A DNA stretch of 6,993 nucleotides from Victivallales bacterium. Its GTDB lineage: Bacteria > Verrucomicrobiota > Lentisphaeria > Oligosphaerales > Oligosphaeraceae. A program made the position numbers and the translations under genes. Shown one piece after another: positions 1 to 6,601 of this stretch (the stretch's first letter is position 1; each line of letters starts with the position of its first letter). Below the pieces are notes generated by a model. That model saw only the letters and a program-made list of their open reading frames with translations, was not told the DNA's origin and ran no database searches. The DNA lies in the NCBI GenBank assembly GCA_017431185.1, contig JAFRLP010000594.1, positions 1-6,993 of the forward strand, written 5' to 3'.

Positions 1-212
1 GGCTGAAGCGCGCCGCCTTGATGCTTGCACTGACTGAACAGCCCATATCTGAGATTCTGGAGAACGTTGGCTTTTTTGACCGCAGTTACTTTGCTCGCCA
101 ATTCTCCTTCATCTTTGGCATGACTCCCCGCGATTTCCGTTCAGGGTACCTCGCCGGCACCATTGACCTGACCGCGGCGATCAAAAAGCTTCAGCTGCCA
201 GAAAACGAATAA
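1..212 (+). CDS. AraC-family transcriptional regulator, C-terminal fragment
   Basis: Partial gene. The reading frame is open from the left edge (first full codon at base 3) and ends with TAA at 210-212, leaving about 69 residues. These match the second helix-turn-helix of the AraC/XylS DNA-binding domain: LKRAALMLALTEQPISEI, then VGFFDRSYFARQF, then the family's typical ending FGMTPRDFR. This half of the domain contacts DNA at target promoters; the effector-binding domain would lie outside the window. After the RDFR motif there is a 30-residue tail without recognisable features. The gene converges on the glycosidase-like frame, with 82 bases between their stops. AraC regulators often sit beside carbohydrate-degradation genes, so control of a sugar-related locus is plausible, but nothing here shows the target. 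The family call is strong; the specific role is unknown. Confidence 0.9.
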   Translation, partial: LKRAALMLALTEQPISEILENVGFFDRSYFARQFSFIFGMTPRDFRSGYLAGTIDLTAAIKKLQLPENE

Positions 213-294
213 TGCATGTGAACCTAATGTGGTGTTTGTCAAGGAGCGGAAAAGAACGCGTAGTGTTCCATCGAATGAATCGGACGGGATGCCA

Positions 295-1482
295 TCAGCT
301 TCCATATTTTTTGGTTATCATGCCTGGCAGTTTTGCCCCGTTTTCAAATCTGATTGCAAACGGCGTCCTTCTTCTTGGCGGTTCAGGCTCAAACTCCGTT
401 GCATAGTAGAGACTTGTCCCTGAAAGAGGTATGTCGCCCTTTTTTGTGAGGAGGACGGCCTTGCCAGTCGCCCTGGCGACGCGCCCAGGCTGGTCGAAGC
501 CGAAAATATCCGCCAGCGGCCATTTTTCACGACGTGTGCCAAGCGGATCACGAGTGGCTGCGGTTGTGTCAAACATCACCGTTCCCCCATTTTGGGCAAA
601 TTTGAGTATGGCGGCAAGCTGTGCGTCCGAAAGGGAACTGGCAGAGCCGACGAAGAGTACCTTAAACTGCGCAAGGGAGGGCCCGGCAAGCGCCTTTTCG
701 ACAATCAATTGATAGGGGATATGCAGTTCTTCAAGGGTCTGTGCAATGCCAAACGGCGATTCAGGCATCGTGATAGAGGAGTCCCAGTCTCTCGTTTGGC
801 CAGGCACAAGGACTGCGACATTGCGCACTGGCCTGGCGAATTGCCGGCTCATGTTGTCGGGGTTTGCGTTGAATGCAAGATAGTCCCCGCCAACCGCAGA
901 CTTGCCAATTTCGCCTTCGCGGAAGAAAAGCGGCAGCTGGGCATTCATGTTGTTGACGGCATATCCAAAATAGGCGGAATTGCCATCTCCGCAGTAAAGC
1001 CATGTGAACACAGATGCGTCTGACAAGACATTGATAGCATTGAAAAGCTTTTGACCTGTCACGAACATTCTGCTGTTGGCAATGGTGTTTGCGGCCTGGC
1101 ACTCATGTCCGATTAAATCAAAGGTGTCCATGTTGGCCAGGAAGTTGCTGTTCCAGGCACGCAGGCCATTGGACGTCATTTGCGTGGAGAGCACTGCGTA
1201 TGATGAGAAAATCACGTTTGGATTGATTTTTGCCAGTTCAGCCTTCAGTTGAAGTGCCAGCGTCCTTTTTCGCTCGACTTTCCAATTGAACCATGCCTTT
1301 GTGACTGGCAATGAGAAATCCTGATGCCAGTTGCAGGTCTCGTCCGCAGGCAGCTGCCGGCCGGTGTCCTCCTCAAATGCACTTCGGCAATGCGAACAGC
1401 CTCCGCCATGCAGCGGGAAGCCCATTTCATCTAACTGGAATCCATCGACTCCCGCCCGAGCCAATTCAATTTGCCAGCCCAA
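295..1482 (-). CDS. Glycosidase-like protein with beta-galactosidase trimerization-type domain; probable truncated remnant
   Basis: A 395-codon frame from a TTG at 1482 to TGA at 295. Residues 11-22 ([12 protein letters not shown]) look like a late beta strand of a TIM-barrel glycoside hydrolase with an acidic DE pair. They are followed by C29-x2-C32 and [10 protein letters not shown], a pattern I associate with large uncharacterised glycosidase-like proteins of PVC bacteria. About residues 218-330 ([15 protein letters not shown], then [14 protein letters not shown] and NGGTVMFD) resemble the Rossmann-like trimerization/GATase-like domain of GH42-type enzymes. Substrate cannot be predicted. 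The frame starts midway through the barrel, so roughly the first half is missing. The TTG has no Shine-Dalgarno sequence and no better start exists before an in-frame TGA at 1537-1539. The C terminus stops at KKYGS, where relatives usually continue with a glycine-rich strand. It overlaps the short prepilin gene by 17 bases in another frame. Probably a non-functional fragment, though the long open frame suggests recent loss or an assembly join. Confidence 0.7.
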   Translation of the reverse strand: MGWQIELARAGVDGFQLDEMGFPLHGGGCSHCRSAFEEDTGRQLPADETCNWHQDFSLPVTKAWFNWKVERKRTLALQLKAELAKINPNVIFSSYAVLSTQMTSNGLRAWNSNFLANMDTFDLIGHECQAANTIANSRMFVTGQKLFNAINVLSDASVFTWLYCGDGNSAYFGYAVNNMNAQLPLFFREGEIGKSAVGGDYLAFNANPDNMSRQFARPVRNVAVLVPGQTRDWDSSITMPESPFGIAQTLEELHIPYQLIVEKALAGPSLAQFKVLFVGSASSLSDAQLAAILKFAQNGGTVMFDTTAATRDPLGTRREKWPLADIFGFDQPGRVARATGKAVLLTKKGDIPLSGTSLYYATEFEPEPPRRRTPFAIRFENGAKLPGMITKKYGS

Positions 1483-1636
1483 TCTGCTTGAGATTGCTGA
1501 CGCATAGAATCGAACGCGCCTTTTCGCGTGCCTTGCTCAACGCGGGCAACAGCATCGCGGCCAGCACGGAGATGATGGCTATGACGACCAGCAATTCGAT
1601 CAACGTAAAGGCCTTTGTCCTACACTTGTGGAACAT
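1466..1636 (-). CDS. Prepilin-type N-terminal cleavage/methylation domain protein, very short
   Basis: Encodes 56 residues. MFHKCRTKA is a basic leader, followed by FTLIELLVV, the type IV pilin/type II secretion pseudopilin processing site. Cleavage by prepilin peptidase would fall between A9 and F10; the position before the cut is Ala rather than the usual Gly, and the conserved Glu at +5 is present. A hydrophobic helix (about residues 11-31) and [18 protein letters not shown] then NLKQIGLAN follow, typical of the abundant Lentisphaerota/Planctomycetes family once called DUF1559/SBP_bac_10-type. Family members normally run 200-300 residues, with a globular domain after this point; here a stop comes at once. 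The start at 1636 is chosen because AAGGGAG (1644-1650) lies 7 bases upstream; an ATG at 1642 is too close to it. Either a truncated remnant or the 5' part of a disrupted gene. The domain call is firm; function in this short form is doubtful. Confidence 0.75.
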   Translation of the reverse strand: MFHKCRTKAFTLIELLVVIAIISVLAAMLLPALSKAREKARSILCVSNLKQIGLAN

Positions 1637-1643
1637 TTTCATT

Positions 1644-1650
1644 CTCCCTT
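1644..1650 (-). promoter_or_regulatory. Shine-Dalgarno site of the short prepilin gene
   Basis: AAGGGAG on the minus strand ends 7 bases before the ATG at 1636 and only 1 base before the ATG at 1642. The spacing favours the downstream ATG, so the protein starts MFHKCRTK. Confidence 0.6.
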
Positions 1651-1709
1651 GATTTGTTTGACGCTTGAAAACCTTGCCGCACTGGGGCAGATTTTTGTAA
1701 ATTGAATAT

Positions 1710-1737
1710 AATTTATCAATTTTCTGGGAATAATCAA
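1710..1737 (-). promoter_or_regulatory. Possible sigma-70-like promoter upstream of the prepilin gene
   Basis: In an AT-rich stretch (about 1690-1770) that contrasts with the GC-rich surroundings, the minus strand reads TTGATT (1732-1737), 16 bases, then TAAATT (1710-1715). This would place transcription start roughly 65 bases before the prepilin ATG. The hexamers are imperfect and AT-rich DNA gives many such matches, so the exact position is uncertain; a promoter somewhere in this stretch is more likely than this particular pair. Confidence 0.3.
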
Positions 1738-1879
1738 GAGTATTAATTGTCCAAAAAATAAGACAATCTGGCAAATTGCCTCAGGAAAAAGGGGGATGCC
1801 ATGGGAGCGTCTCAAGCGGGTGGGACACGGGAAAAGTCTCCTCTGAAACACGGGATGTCCGCCCCGCAGGGGAGCCACC

Positions 1880-1911
1880 ATGCAGACGCGCCTTGCGCGT
1901 GTTTCCTGCAT
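1880..1911 (-). terminator. Nested hairpin downstream of mutS2, possible operon end structure
   Basis: On the minus strand, ATGCAG (1906-1911) pairs with CTGCAT (1880-1885). Inside, ACGCGC (1895-1900) pairs with GCGCGT (1886-1891) around an AAG loop, leaving a GAAAC bulge on one side. All 12 base pairs are perfect. It starts 30 bases after the mutS2 stop, where a transcript end would be expected. No U tract follows, so it is not a textbook intrinsic terminator; it could be an RNA-stabilising 3' structure, a Rho-linked end, or a REP-like element. Confidence 0.4.
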
Positions 1912-1940
1912 CGTGTTGGCGGCGCGTCCGCCATGGGGAC

Positions 1941-4343
1941 TCACTGGAACGTGACGATGGTGCAACCGCCGGCGCCAGGGTCCTTGCCGTCCCGTCCGAT
2001 ATGGTAGGAGCGGACGCCTGGGCACCGTGCCAGCCATTCCTGGACGGCCTTGCGGAGCCGTCCCGTGCCAAAGCCGTGGATGATGCGGACTTCGGGCATC
2101 TGCGCGCGGATGGAACGGTCGATGAAGGCGGCAAGTTCCGCCAGGGCGTCCTCCACGCGCATCCCGATGAGATTCAGTTCGCTGGAGGTATGCCCCTGGA
2201 CAATGGGCTGGGAGACGTGAACCACGGGGGTGGCCTTCTCGACGGACTGCCCGTCCCTCGTCTCCTCCACGTCACGGGCCTGAATGGAGAACAGGATGCC
2301 ATTGACCTTCACCTCCAGTTTGTGGCCAGACACAGAGGCGATCACCCCGTGAGAGGAAAGCCTGGGCACCCAGACTCGCCTGCCTGGCGCCAAGGCGCTC
2401 TCCTGCAAGGGTTCACGGGGGCGTTCCCCGTGCATTTTCAGCCCCTCCTGAAGCCTGCGCTCCTTGTCGGCCAGTTCCCTGCGAATGGCCTCCGTGTCTA
2501 TTTTGGCCGTCCTGTCCCCGTTGTTCCTGCGGGCCTGCTCGCGGACGGAACGGATGAGGTTCTCCATCTCCCGCCTGGTGTTGGCGACGAGTGAGTCGGC
2601 CTGGCGGTGGGCTTCCAGCAGCAGTTGCCTGCGTTGGGTTCGGAGTTGCTCCAGTTCGGCCTTGAGGGAGTCGCGCTTGGCTGCCAGGTCGCTCTCCGTG
2701 TCGGCGAGTCGGTCGGCGTGGCGTGCGATGCGTCGCTGGTCCGCCTCCATGCGGGTCAGCACATCCTCCAGATGCAGTTGCTCGCCCGACATCATTCCCT
2801 CGGCTGACTTCAGGACGGCCTGGGGCAGGCCGAGACGGCGTGCGATGAGGAGGGCGTGGCTGGAGCCTGGCCGCCCGATGTCCAGCGTGTATTCTGGGCG
2901 CAGGGTCTTGACGTCAAACCGCACGGCGGCGTTCATCATGTCCTGGCGGGCGTGGACGTAGTTCTTGACCAGCGCCAGATGGGTGGTGCAGATGGTCAGG
3001 GTGGAGCCTTTGGCAAGATGCTCCAGCACGCCGCAGGCGATGGCGCCGCCCTCCACGGGGTCGGTGCCGCCGCCCAGTTCGTCCAGCAGGACCAGACTTG
3101 GGCCGGTTGCGCAGTCACGGAAGATGGCGGCGATGTTGCTGACATGCGCGGAAAAGGTGGAGAGGTTCTCCTGAAGGGACTGTTCGTCCCCGATGTCCGC
3201 CAGAATGTGCTGGAAAACGGGAAACACGCTGCCAGGTCCGACGGGGACGGGCAGGCCGGACTGCGCCATCAGGCAGAGCAGTCCCACCGTCTTGAGGACT
3301 ACGGTTTTTCCGCCAGTGTTGGAGCCGGTCACCGCCAGCGCCTTGCAGGACGTCGGCAGCGTCAGGTTCAATGGCACGACTTCACGCCCTTTTCCCTCTC
3401 GGCGAAACTGCATCTGCAACAGGGGGTGGCGAGCCTTCTCCAGACGCAGGCCCTGGCCGAAGACGGGCAGGTCACAGCCGTTGTCGCCAGCCCAGCGCGT
3501 AATGGCGCATCCCGCATCCAACTCCGCCAGAATATGCAGATTGGCTTGCAGGACGGATAGCCTCCCGCGCACTCCTGCGCTGAGTTCGGCGAGAATGCGG
3601 CGCACCTCGTCCCGTTCCTCCAGGCGGGTGCGCGCCAAATCATTGCCCCAGCCCACGGTTTCGGCTGGCTCGATGAACAGTGTCTGCCCTGAATTGGAGA
3701 GGTCGTGGACGATGCCAGGCAGGTCGGCACGGGCGTCCCGCTTGACGGGGACCACGAAACGCCCGCTTCGCGTGGTGACGAAATGCTCCTGCAAGGTGTG
3801 CTCCCATTGCTGGTTGCGGAGCATCCCGTCCAGATGTCGTTGGATACGGGCCTCCAGGGCGACGGTCTGCATCCTGAGTTCCCGCAGTTTCGGGCTGGCG
3901 TTGTCGAGCACCGAGCCGTCCGCATCCAGGCAGCGCGTCAACTGCGCGCGCAGGGAGTCGCAAGGGTCAAGCGGTGCGGTGATGGCCTGGAGGTTGGTGT
4001 AGTTCTGGCATTCGCGTTTCTGGATGAACTGGCGGATGCGGTCAACCGTGTCCAGAGTGGCGCGGATGGCGACCAGCGCCGTCCCGTCCAGAATGGCGCC
4101 TTCTGGGGTGACCTGGCGCAGTTCCGCCGCGAGGCTCTCCACGTGCAGTCCTGGGAACTCCATCGGCTTGTTGCGGATGGCGATGAGGTCGGTGTAGAGC
4201 CCGCGGCGCCGATTGAACTGCAATGGCTCCCCAGACGGCTGGAGCGAGCGAACCAGCGCCGCGCCCTGTTCACTTTGCGCACAGCCTGCGATGGCCTCCA
4301 GCAGTTCGGTGAACTGCAAGACTGTCAGGGTATGCTGGTTCAT
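1941..4343 (-). CDS. mutS2: MutS2 family ATPase with C-terminal Smr domain
   Basis: Full-length MutS2 (800 aa; family members are usually about 780-800). An N-terminal core/clamp region (about 1-320, with RSGRFVVPVKR at 192-202 and GQTLFIEP at 219-226) precedes the ABC-type ATPase. Walker A is GSNTGGKT (340-347), the loop DIGDEQSLQENLSTFSAH lies at 383-400, Walker B is LVLLDELGGGTDP (417-429) and the switch is TTHL (453-456). A long charged coiled coil spans about 520-640, then a KOW-like beta segment (about 650-695) and a Smr domain (723-800) with HGFGTG at 756-761. The DNA-mismatch domain of true MutS is absent. Relatives have been linked to suppressing recombination and, in Bacillus subtilis, to splitting collided ribosomes; its place in the IF-2 operon fits a translation role but does not prove it. 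The Smr LDLR-type motif is LNLI (723-726) here. The ATG overlaps the ribF stop as ATGA, implying translational coupling. Confidence 0.96.
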   Translation of the reverse strand: MNQHTLTVLQFTELLEAIAGCAQSEQGAALVRSLQPSGEPLQFNRRRGLYTDLIAIRNKPMEFPGLHVESLAAELRQVTPEGAILDGTALVAIRATLDTVDRIRQFIQKRECQNYTNLQAITAPLDPCDSLRAQLTRCLDADGSVLDNASPKLRELRMQTVALEARIQRHLDGMLRNQQWEHTLQEHFVTTRSGRFVVPVKRDARADLPGIVHDLSNSGQTLFIEPAETVGWGNDLARTRLEERDEVRRILAELSAGVRGRLSVLQANLHILAELDAGCAITRWAGDNGCDLPVFGQGLRLEKARHPLLQMQFRREGKGREVVPLNLTLPTSCKALAVTGSNTGGKTVVLKTVGLLCLMAQSGLPVPVGPGSVFPVFQHILADIGDEQSLQENLSTFSAHVSNIAAIFRDCATGPSLVLLDELGGGTDPVEGGAIACGVLEHLAKGSTLTICTTHLALVKNYVHARQDMMNAAVRFDVKTLRPEYTLDIGRPGSSHALLIARRLGLPQAVLKSAEGMMSGEQLHLEDVLTRMEADQRRIARHADRLADTESDLAAKRDSLKAELEQLRTQRRQLLLEAHRQADSLVANTRREMENLIRSVREQARRNNGDRTAKIDTEAIRRELADKERRLQEGLKMHGERPREPLQESALAPGRRVWVPRLSSHGVIASVSGHKLEVKVNGILFSIQARDVEETRDGQSVEKATPVVHVSQPIVQGHTSSELNLIGMRVEDALAELAAFIDRSIRAQMPEVRIIHGFGTGRLRKAVQEWLARCPGVRSYHIGRDGKDPGAGGCTIVTFQ

Positions 4344-5308
4344 CCTCCCTCCGGAATGCCCTCGTGGTTGGGGAACAGTGCCTTCACGACCGCCAGGTCA
4401 CGCTTTATCTGCTCCTGTAAGGCGTTGGAGCTGTTAAACTTACGGCTGGGGCGGATGAACTGGAGGAAGGAGATGGTGAGCAGTTTGCCATGAATCTCCT
4501 CGTCAAGTCCGAAGAGATGCGGCTCCAGAAGGAATTGTCCGTCAGAACGGAGAGTCGGCGCGCGTCCGGCGTAGGCGATGCCGGGGAAGACCCTGCCGTC
4601 CTCCAGTTCGGCGGAGACGGCATAGACCCCCTCTGGGGGGGCTGTCTGCTCCGGCTCGTGGAGGTTGGCTGTGGGGCAGTGGAGTTTTTCGCTGGCGATT
4701 CCCTGTCCATGACGCACGAGCCCGCTGATGGCATACGGGCGTCCCAGCATTGCCTGGGCTGCCGTCAGGTCACCTGCTGCAATGGCGTGGCGGATGCGGG
4801 TCGAACTGATGAGTTCCCCTGCGTACTGCACACACGGCACGACGCTGGCTGATATGCCGCGGCTGGCCGCCCATTGGGTCAGGAGAGCGGCATCCCCGCT
4901 GTTCTGGCAGCCGAATCGCCAGTTTTCGCCGACGCAGAATGCCGTCACCTCCAGACCAGGCAATTGAAAGTGGCTGTTCAGAAAATCCTGGGGGGAAAGG
5001 GCCGCCAGTTCCCTGGTGAAGGGCAGGCGGATGAGGTACTGTATGCCCGCGTCCCCCATGAGACGCGCCTGCCAGGCTGGCGTGGCCAGCAGCAGCGGAG
5101 CGGGCGGAGCCAGCACTGCCTTGGGATGCGGCGCAAAGGTCAGGGCGACGGGGCATGCCCCGTTTGCACGTGCGCATTCAACCAAATGGGACAGGATGGC
5201 CTGATGCCCCAGGTGAACCCCGTCAAACACCCCCATGGCCACCGCCACCTTGGAGACGGCGGGAAGCAGCCTTGATGGGTGATTCAACTCTTGCGGTGAT
5301 TTGTTCAC
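4340..5308 (-). CDS. ribF: Bifunctional riboflavin kinase/FAD synthetase
   Basis: Makes FMN from riboflavin and then FAD, in the cytoplasm, each step using ATP. The 322 residues fit the usual 300-330. The N-terminal FAD synthetase (nucleotidyltransferase) part shows GVFDGVHLGHQ (26-36), TFAPHP (57-62), VGENWRFG (126-133) and ISSTRIR (167-173). The C-terminal riboflavin kinase part shows PTAN (212-215), GVYAV (227-231) and LLEPHLFGLDEEIHGK (260-275), with the likely catalytic Glu at 262. The segment before PTAN reads EKLHC where the family usually has an LGF-type sequence; the Thr and Asn remain, so activity is still likely. The start is a GTG at 5308, giving a normal-length leader before the first motif. 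No Shine-Dalgarno sequence precedes it, and an internal start is possible only as far as the GVFDG motif. It follows truB after 93 bases and overlaps mutS2 by 4 bases. Confidence 0.95.
   Translation of the reverse strand: MNKSPQELNHPSRLLPAVSKVAVAMGVFDGVHLGHQAILSHLVECARANGACPVALTFAPHPKAVLAPPAPLLLATPAWQARLMGDAGIQYLIRLPFTRELAALSPQDFLNSHFQLPGLEVTAFCVGENWRFGCQNSGDAALLTQWAASRGISASVVPCVQYAGELISSTRIRHAIAAGDLTAAQAMLGRPYAISGLVRHGQGIASEKLHCPTANLHEPEQTAPPEGVYAVSAELEDGRVFPGIAYAGRAPTLRSDGQFLLEPHLFGLDEEIHGKLLTISFLQFIRPSRKFNSSNALQEQIKRDLAVVKALFPNHEGIPEGG
4344..4352 (-). promoter_or_regulatory. Shine-Dalgarno site of mutS2 inside the ribF 3' end
   Basis: GGAGGGAGG on the minus strand runs up to the mutS2 ATG, within the last ribF codons (Glu-Gly-Gly). 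With the ATGA stop/start overlap it supports the 4343 start and coupled translation with ribF. Confidence 0.6.
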
Positions 5309-5362
5309 GGTCAGTGGTTTGCTAAGTCAGGCAGTGGAGCCCTGTGGGGCAATTCCCATGCG

Positions 5363-5382
5363 AAATCCTTCCTGAAGGATTT
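5363..5382. terminator. Perfect 8-bp hairpin in the truB-ribF gap
   Basis: AAATCCTT (5363-5370 on the plus strand) and AAGGATTT (5375-5382) pair perfectly around a 4-base loop. It lies 19 bases after the truB stop and 54 bases before the ribF GTG. On the minus (transcribed) strand the stem ends in TTT but no longer U run follows, so full termination is doubtful. A partial terminator, an RNA-processing site or a message-stabilising element are all possible. Confidence 0.4.
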
Positions 5383-5401
5383 GTAACATCCTCTGGCAGA
5401 A

Positions 5402-6151
5402 TCAATTGGAAATTGCATCGGAAATGTCGTTCCCTATTTGCGCCAGCACTGCTTCAACGGGGAGGACAACCGCACGGAGTTCTTCCAGCGTCATTTCCTT
5501 GAGACGCTCCATCGGGATGGCGTCCTCCACCCGCAATGAACCACTGCGGGTGCGGCGCAGGGCGGTCATGACGGCTCCGCAGCCCAGACGTTCACCCAAA
5601 TCGGCGCATAGCGTGCGGATGTAGGTCCCCTTGGAGCACTGCACACGATACTCCGCCTCCGGCAATTGGCACGAGGTGAACTCGAAGGAGTGGATGGTGA
5701 CGGTGCGCGGCTCGCGCTCCACCGTCACGCCCTGGCGCGCCAGTTTGTAGAGCGGACGGCCCTCCTTCTTGATGGCGCTGACCATGGGGGGCACCTGCTT
5801 GATTTCGCCTACAAAGGCCTTGGCGCACTCCCGCAGCATCTGCTCGGTCACGCTGGCGGGGCTTCTTTCGGCGACAATGGCGCCGGTGGAGTCCTGGCTG
5901 TCCGTCTCCACTCCCAGCCGAAGCCGCCCCTCATAGACTTTGGTCTCGCTCATCAGGCGGTCTTGCAGTTTGGTCGCCTTTCCCAGCAGAAGGACGAGAA
6001 GCCCCGTCGCCATCGGGTCAAGCGTTCCGCAGTGGCCGGCCTTGGCCAGGTGAAAACGCCCCCTCACGCAACAGACGCAATCGCTGCTGGTCCAGTCCTT
6101 GGGTTTATCGACGAGCAGCACTCCGTCCACCTCATTGTGGAACCGCGGCAT
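5402..6151 (-). CDS. truB: tRNA pseudouridine(55) synthase TruB
   Basis: Converts uridine 55 in the T-psi-C loop of nearly all elongator tRNAs to pseudouridine and helps tRNA fold. At 249 aa it is at the short end for the family, consistent with a catalytic domain and little or no C-terminal PUA domain. VDGVLLVDKPKDWTSSD (8-24) is the typical opening. GHCGTLDPMATGLL (39-52) holds the catalytic aspartate, D45; Cys replaces the more usual Thr after GH. QVPPMVSAIKKEGRPLYKLA (119-138) and CSKGTYIRTL (172-181) are further family motifs. The ATG at 6151 lies 9 bases after AAGGAG (6161-6166), which sits inside the rbfA end; the rbfA stop is 3 bases upstream, so the two are likely co-translated. The last 20 residues are not conserved-looking. 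Confidence 0.97.
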   Translation of the reverse strand: MPRFHNEVDGVLLVDKPKDWTSSDCVCCVRGRFHLAKAGHCGTLDPMATGLLVLLLGKATKLQDRLMSETKVYEGRLRLGVETDSQDSTGAIVAERSPASVTEQMLRECAKAFVGEIKQVPPMVSAIKKEGRPLYKLARQGVTVEREPRTVTIHSFEFTSCQLPEAEYRVQCSKGTYIRTLCADLGERLGCGAVMTALRRTRSGSLRVEDAIPMERLKEMTLEELRAVVLPVEAVLAQIGNDISDAISN

Positions 6152-6154
6152 CTG

Positions 6155-6571
6155 CTACTGCTCCTTGCCAGGAATGGGGAGGTCAGGCTGGGGGGCGGTA
6201 GGGTTGCCGTCCCCCAAGTTCAACTCGCGGAGAATGGCCTCCACGCGGTCGGCTCTCTCGGCGGTGTCGTCGTTGCGGAAATGCAGGACAGGTGTGTATT
6301 TGAGGATGACCTTGCGGGCCACGGCGGCCTGAATGGCGGCGCGCCGTTTCTCCAGCAACTTGAGGGCGTCGCGGATCATTTTCCCGCGGTTTGCCTGGCT
6401 CCCGTAGATGCTGACATAGACCGTGGCGTCGCGCAGGTTCGGCGAGCACTCCACGCCCGTGACTGTCACCATGTAGGGCAGCTCCTGGCCAAGTTCCACC
6501 GTCAGCACGGTTCCAAGTTCCCGAAACAGCAGCTCGTTGACTCTGGTGATTCTGTCTTTTTCTTTCGCCAT
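6155..6571 (-). CDS. rbfA: 30S ribosome-binding factor RbfA
   Basis: Binds the immature 30S subunit near the 5' helix of 16S rRNA and assists late maturation; needed in many bacteria for growth in the cold. The 138 residues match the family. The start MAKEKDRITRVNELLFREL gives the first helix. VTGVECSPNLRDATVYVS (37-54) is the central strand pair of the KH-like fold. VILKYTPVLHFRNDDTAERA (88-107) corresponds to the family's conserved TPxLxFxxD segment, followed by a final helix to about 118. The last 20 residues are a proline-rich tail (APQPDLPIP). The ATG at 6571 lacks a clear Shine-Dalgarno sequence; the infB stop is 30 bases upstream. The position between infB and truB is the classic one. 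Confidence 0.96.
   Translation of the reverse strand: MAKEKDRITRVNELLFRELGTVLTVELGQELPYMVTVTGVECSPNLRDATVYVSIYGSQANRGKMIRDALKLLEKRRAAIQAAVARKVILKYTPVLHFRNDDTAERADRVEAILRELNLGDGNPTAPQPDLPIPGKEQ
6161..6166 (-). promoter_or_regulatory. Shine-Dalgarno site of truB
   Basis: AAGGAG on the minus strand, within the last rbfA codons (Lys-Glu), 9 bases before the truB ATG. It fixes the truB start at 6151. Confidence 0.6.
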
Positions 6572-6601
6572 TGGATATGGGTGTGTTCCACAGCCGGTGG
6601 A

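Larger units (their letters stand above)
1637..1940. other. Gene-free stretch between mutS2 and the prepilin gene
   Basis: About 300 bases without a supported gene. The mutS2-proximal half (about 1780-1940) is GC-rich and holds a nested hairpin at 1880-1911, plus a small CCCC-TGC-GGGG stem at 1862-1872. The other half is AT-rich and probably carries the promoter of the prepilin gene. Frames that cross this region on either strand show no family resemblance and look like chance readings. Confidence 0.6.

Noticed and set aside
250..272. Possible weak terminator between the convergent genes (GAACAC/GCGTTC stem followed by TTTT on the minus strand)
   Set aside because: A 6-bp stem with one mismatch and only four T residues is too weak to call.
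592..1023. Plus-strand 143-codon frame opposite the glycosidase-like frame
   Set aside because: No recognisable motifs, no ribosome-binding site, and fully antisense to a frame with clear domain similarity.
1466..1490. Programmed frameshift joining the prepilin and glycosidase frames
   Set aside because: No slippery heptamer or stimulatory hairpin is visible, and a prepilin leader on a half TIM barrel makes no structural sense; a rearrangement is simpler.
1637..1774. Upstream extension of the prepilin frame to a start at 1774
   Set aside because: The added residues precede the leader peptide and resemble translated AT-rich intergenic DNA; a good Shine-Dalgarno site supports the start at 1636.
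1776..4002. Long plus-strand open frames (such as 1776-2594, 2856-3560 and 3193-4002) opposite mutS2
   Set aside because: They lie antisense to a clearly conserved gene, have skewed composition (rich in Arg, Ser and Gly) and no family motifs. Long antisense frames are expected in GC-rich coding DNA.
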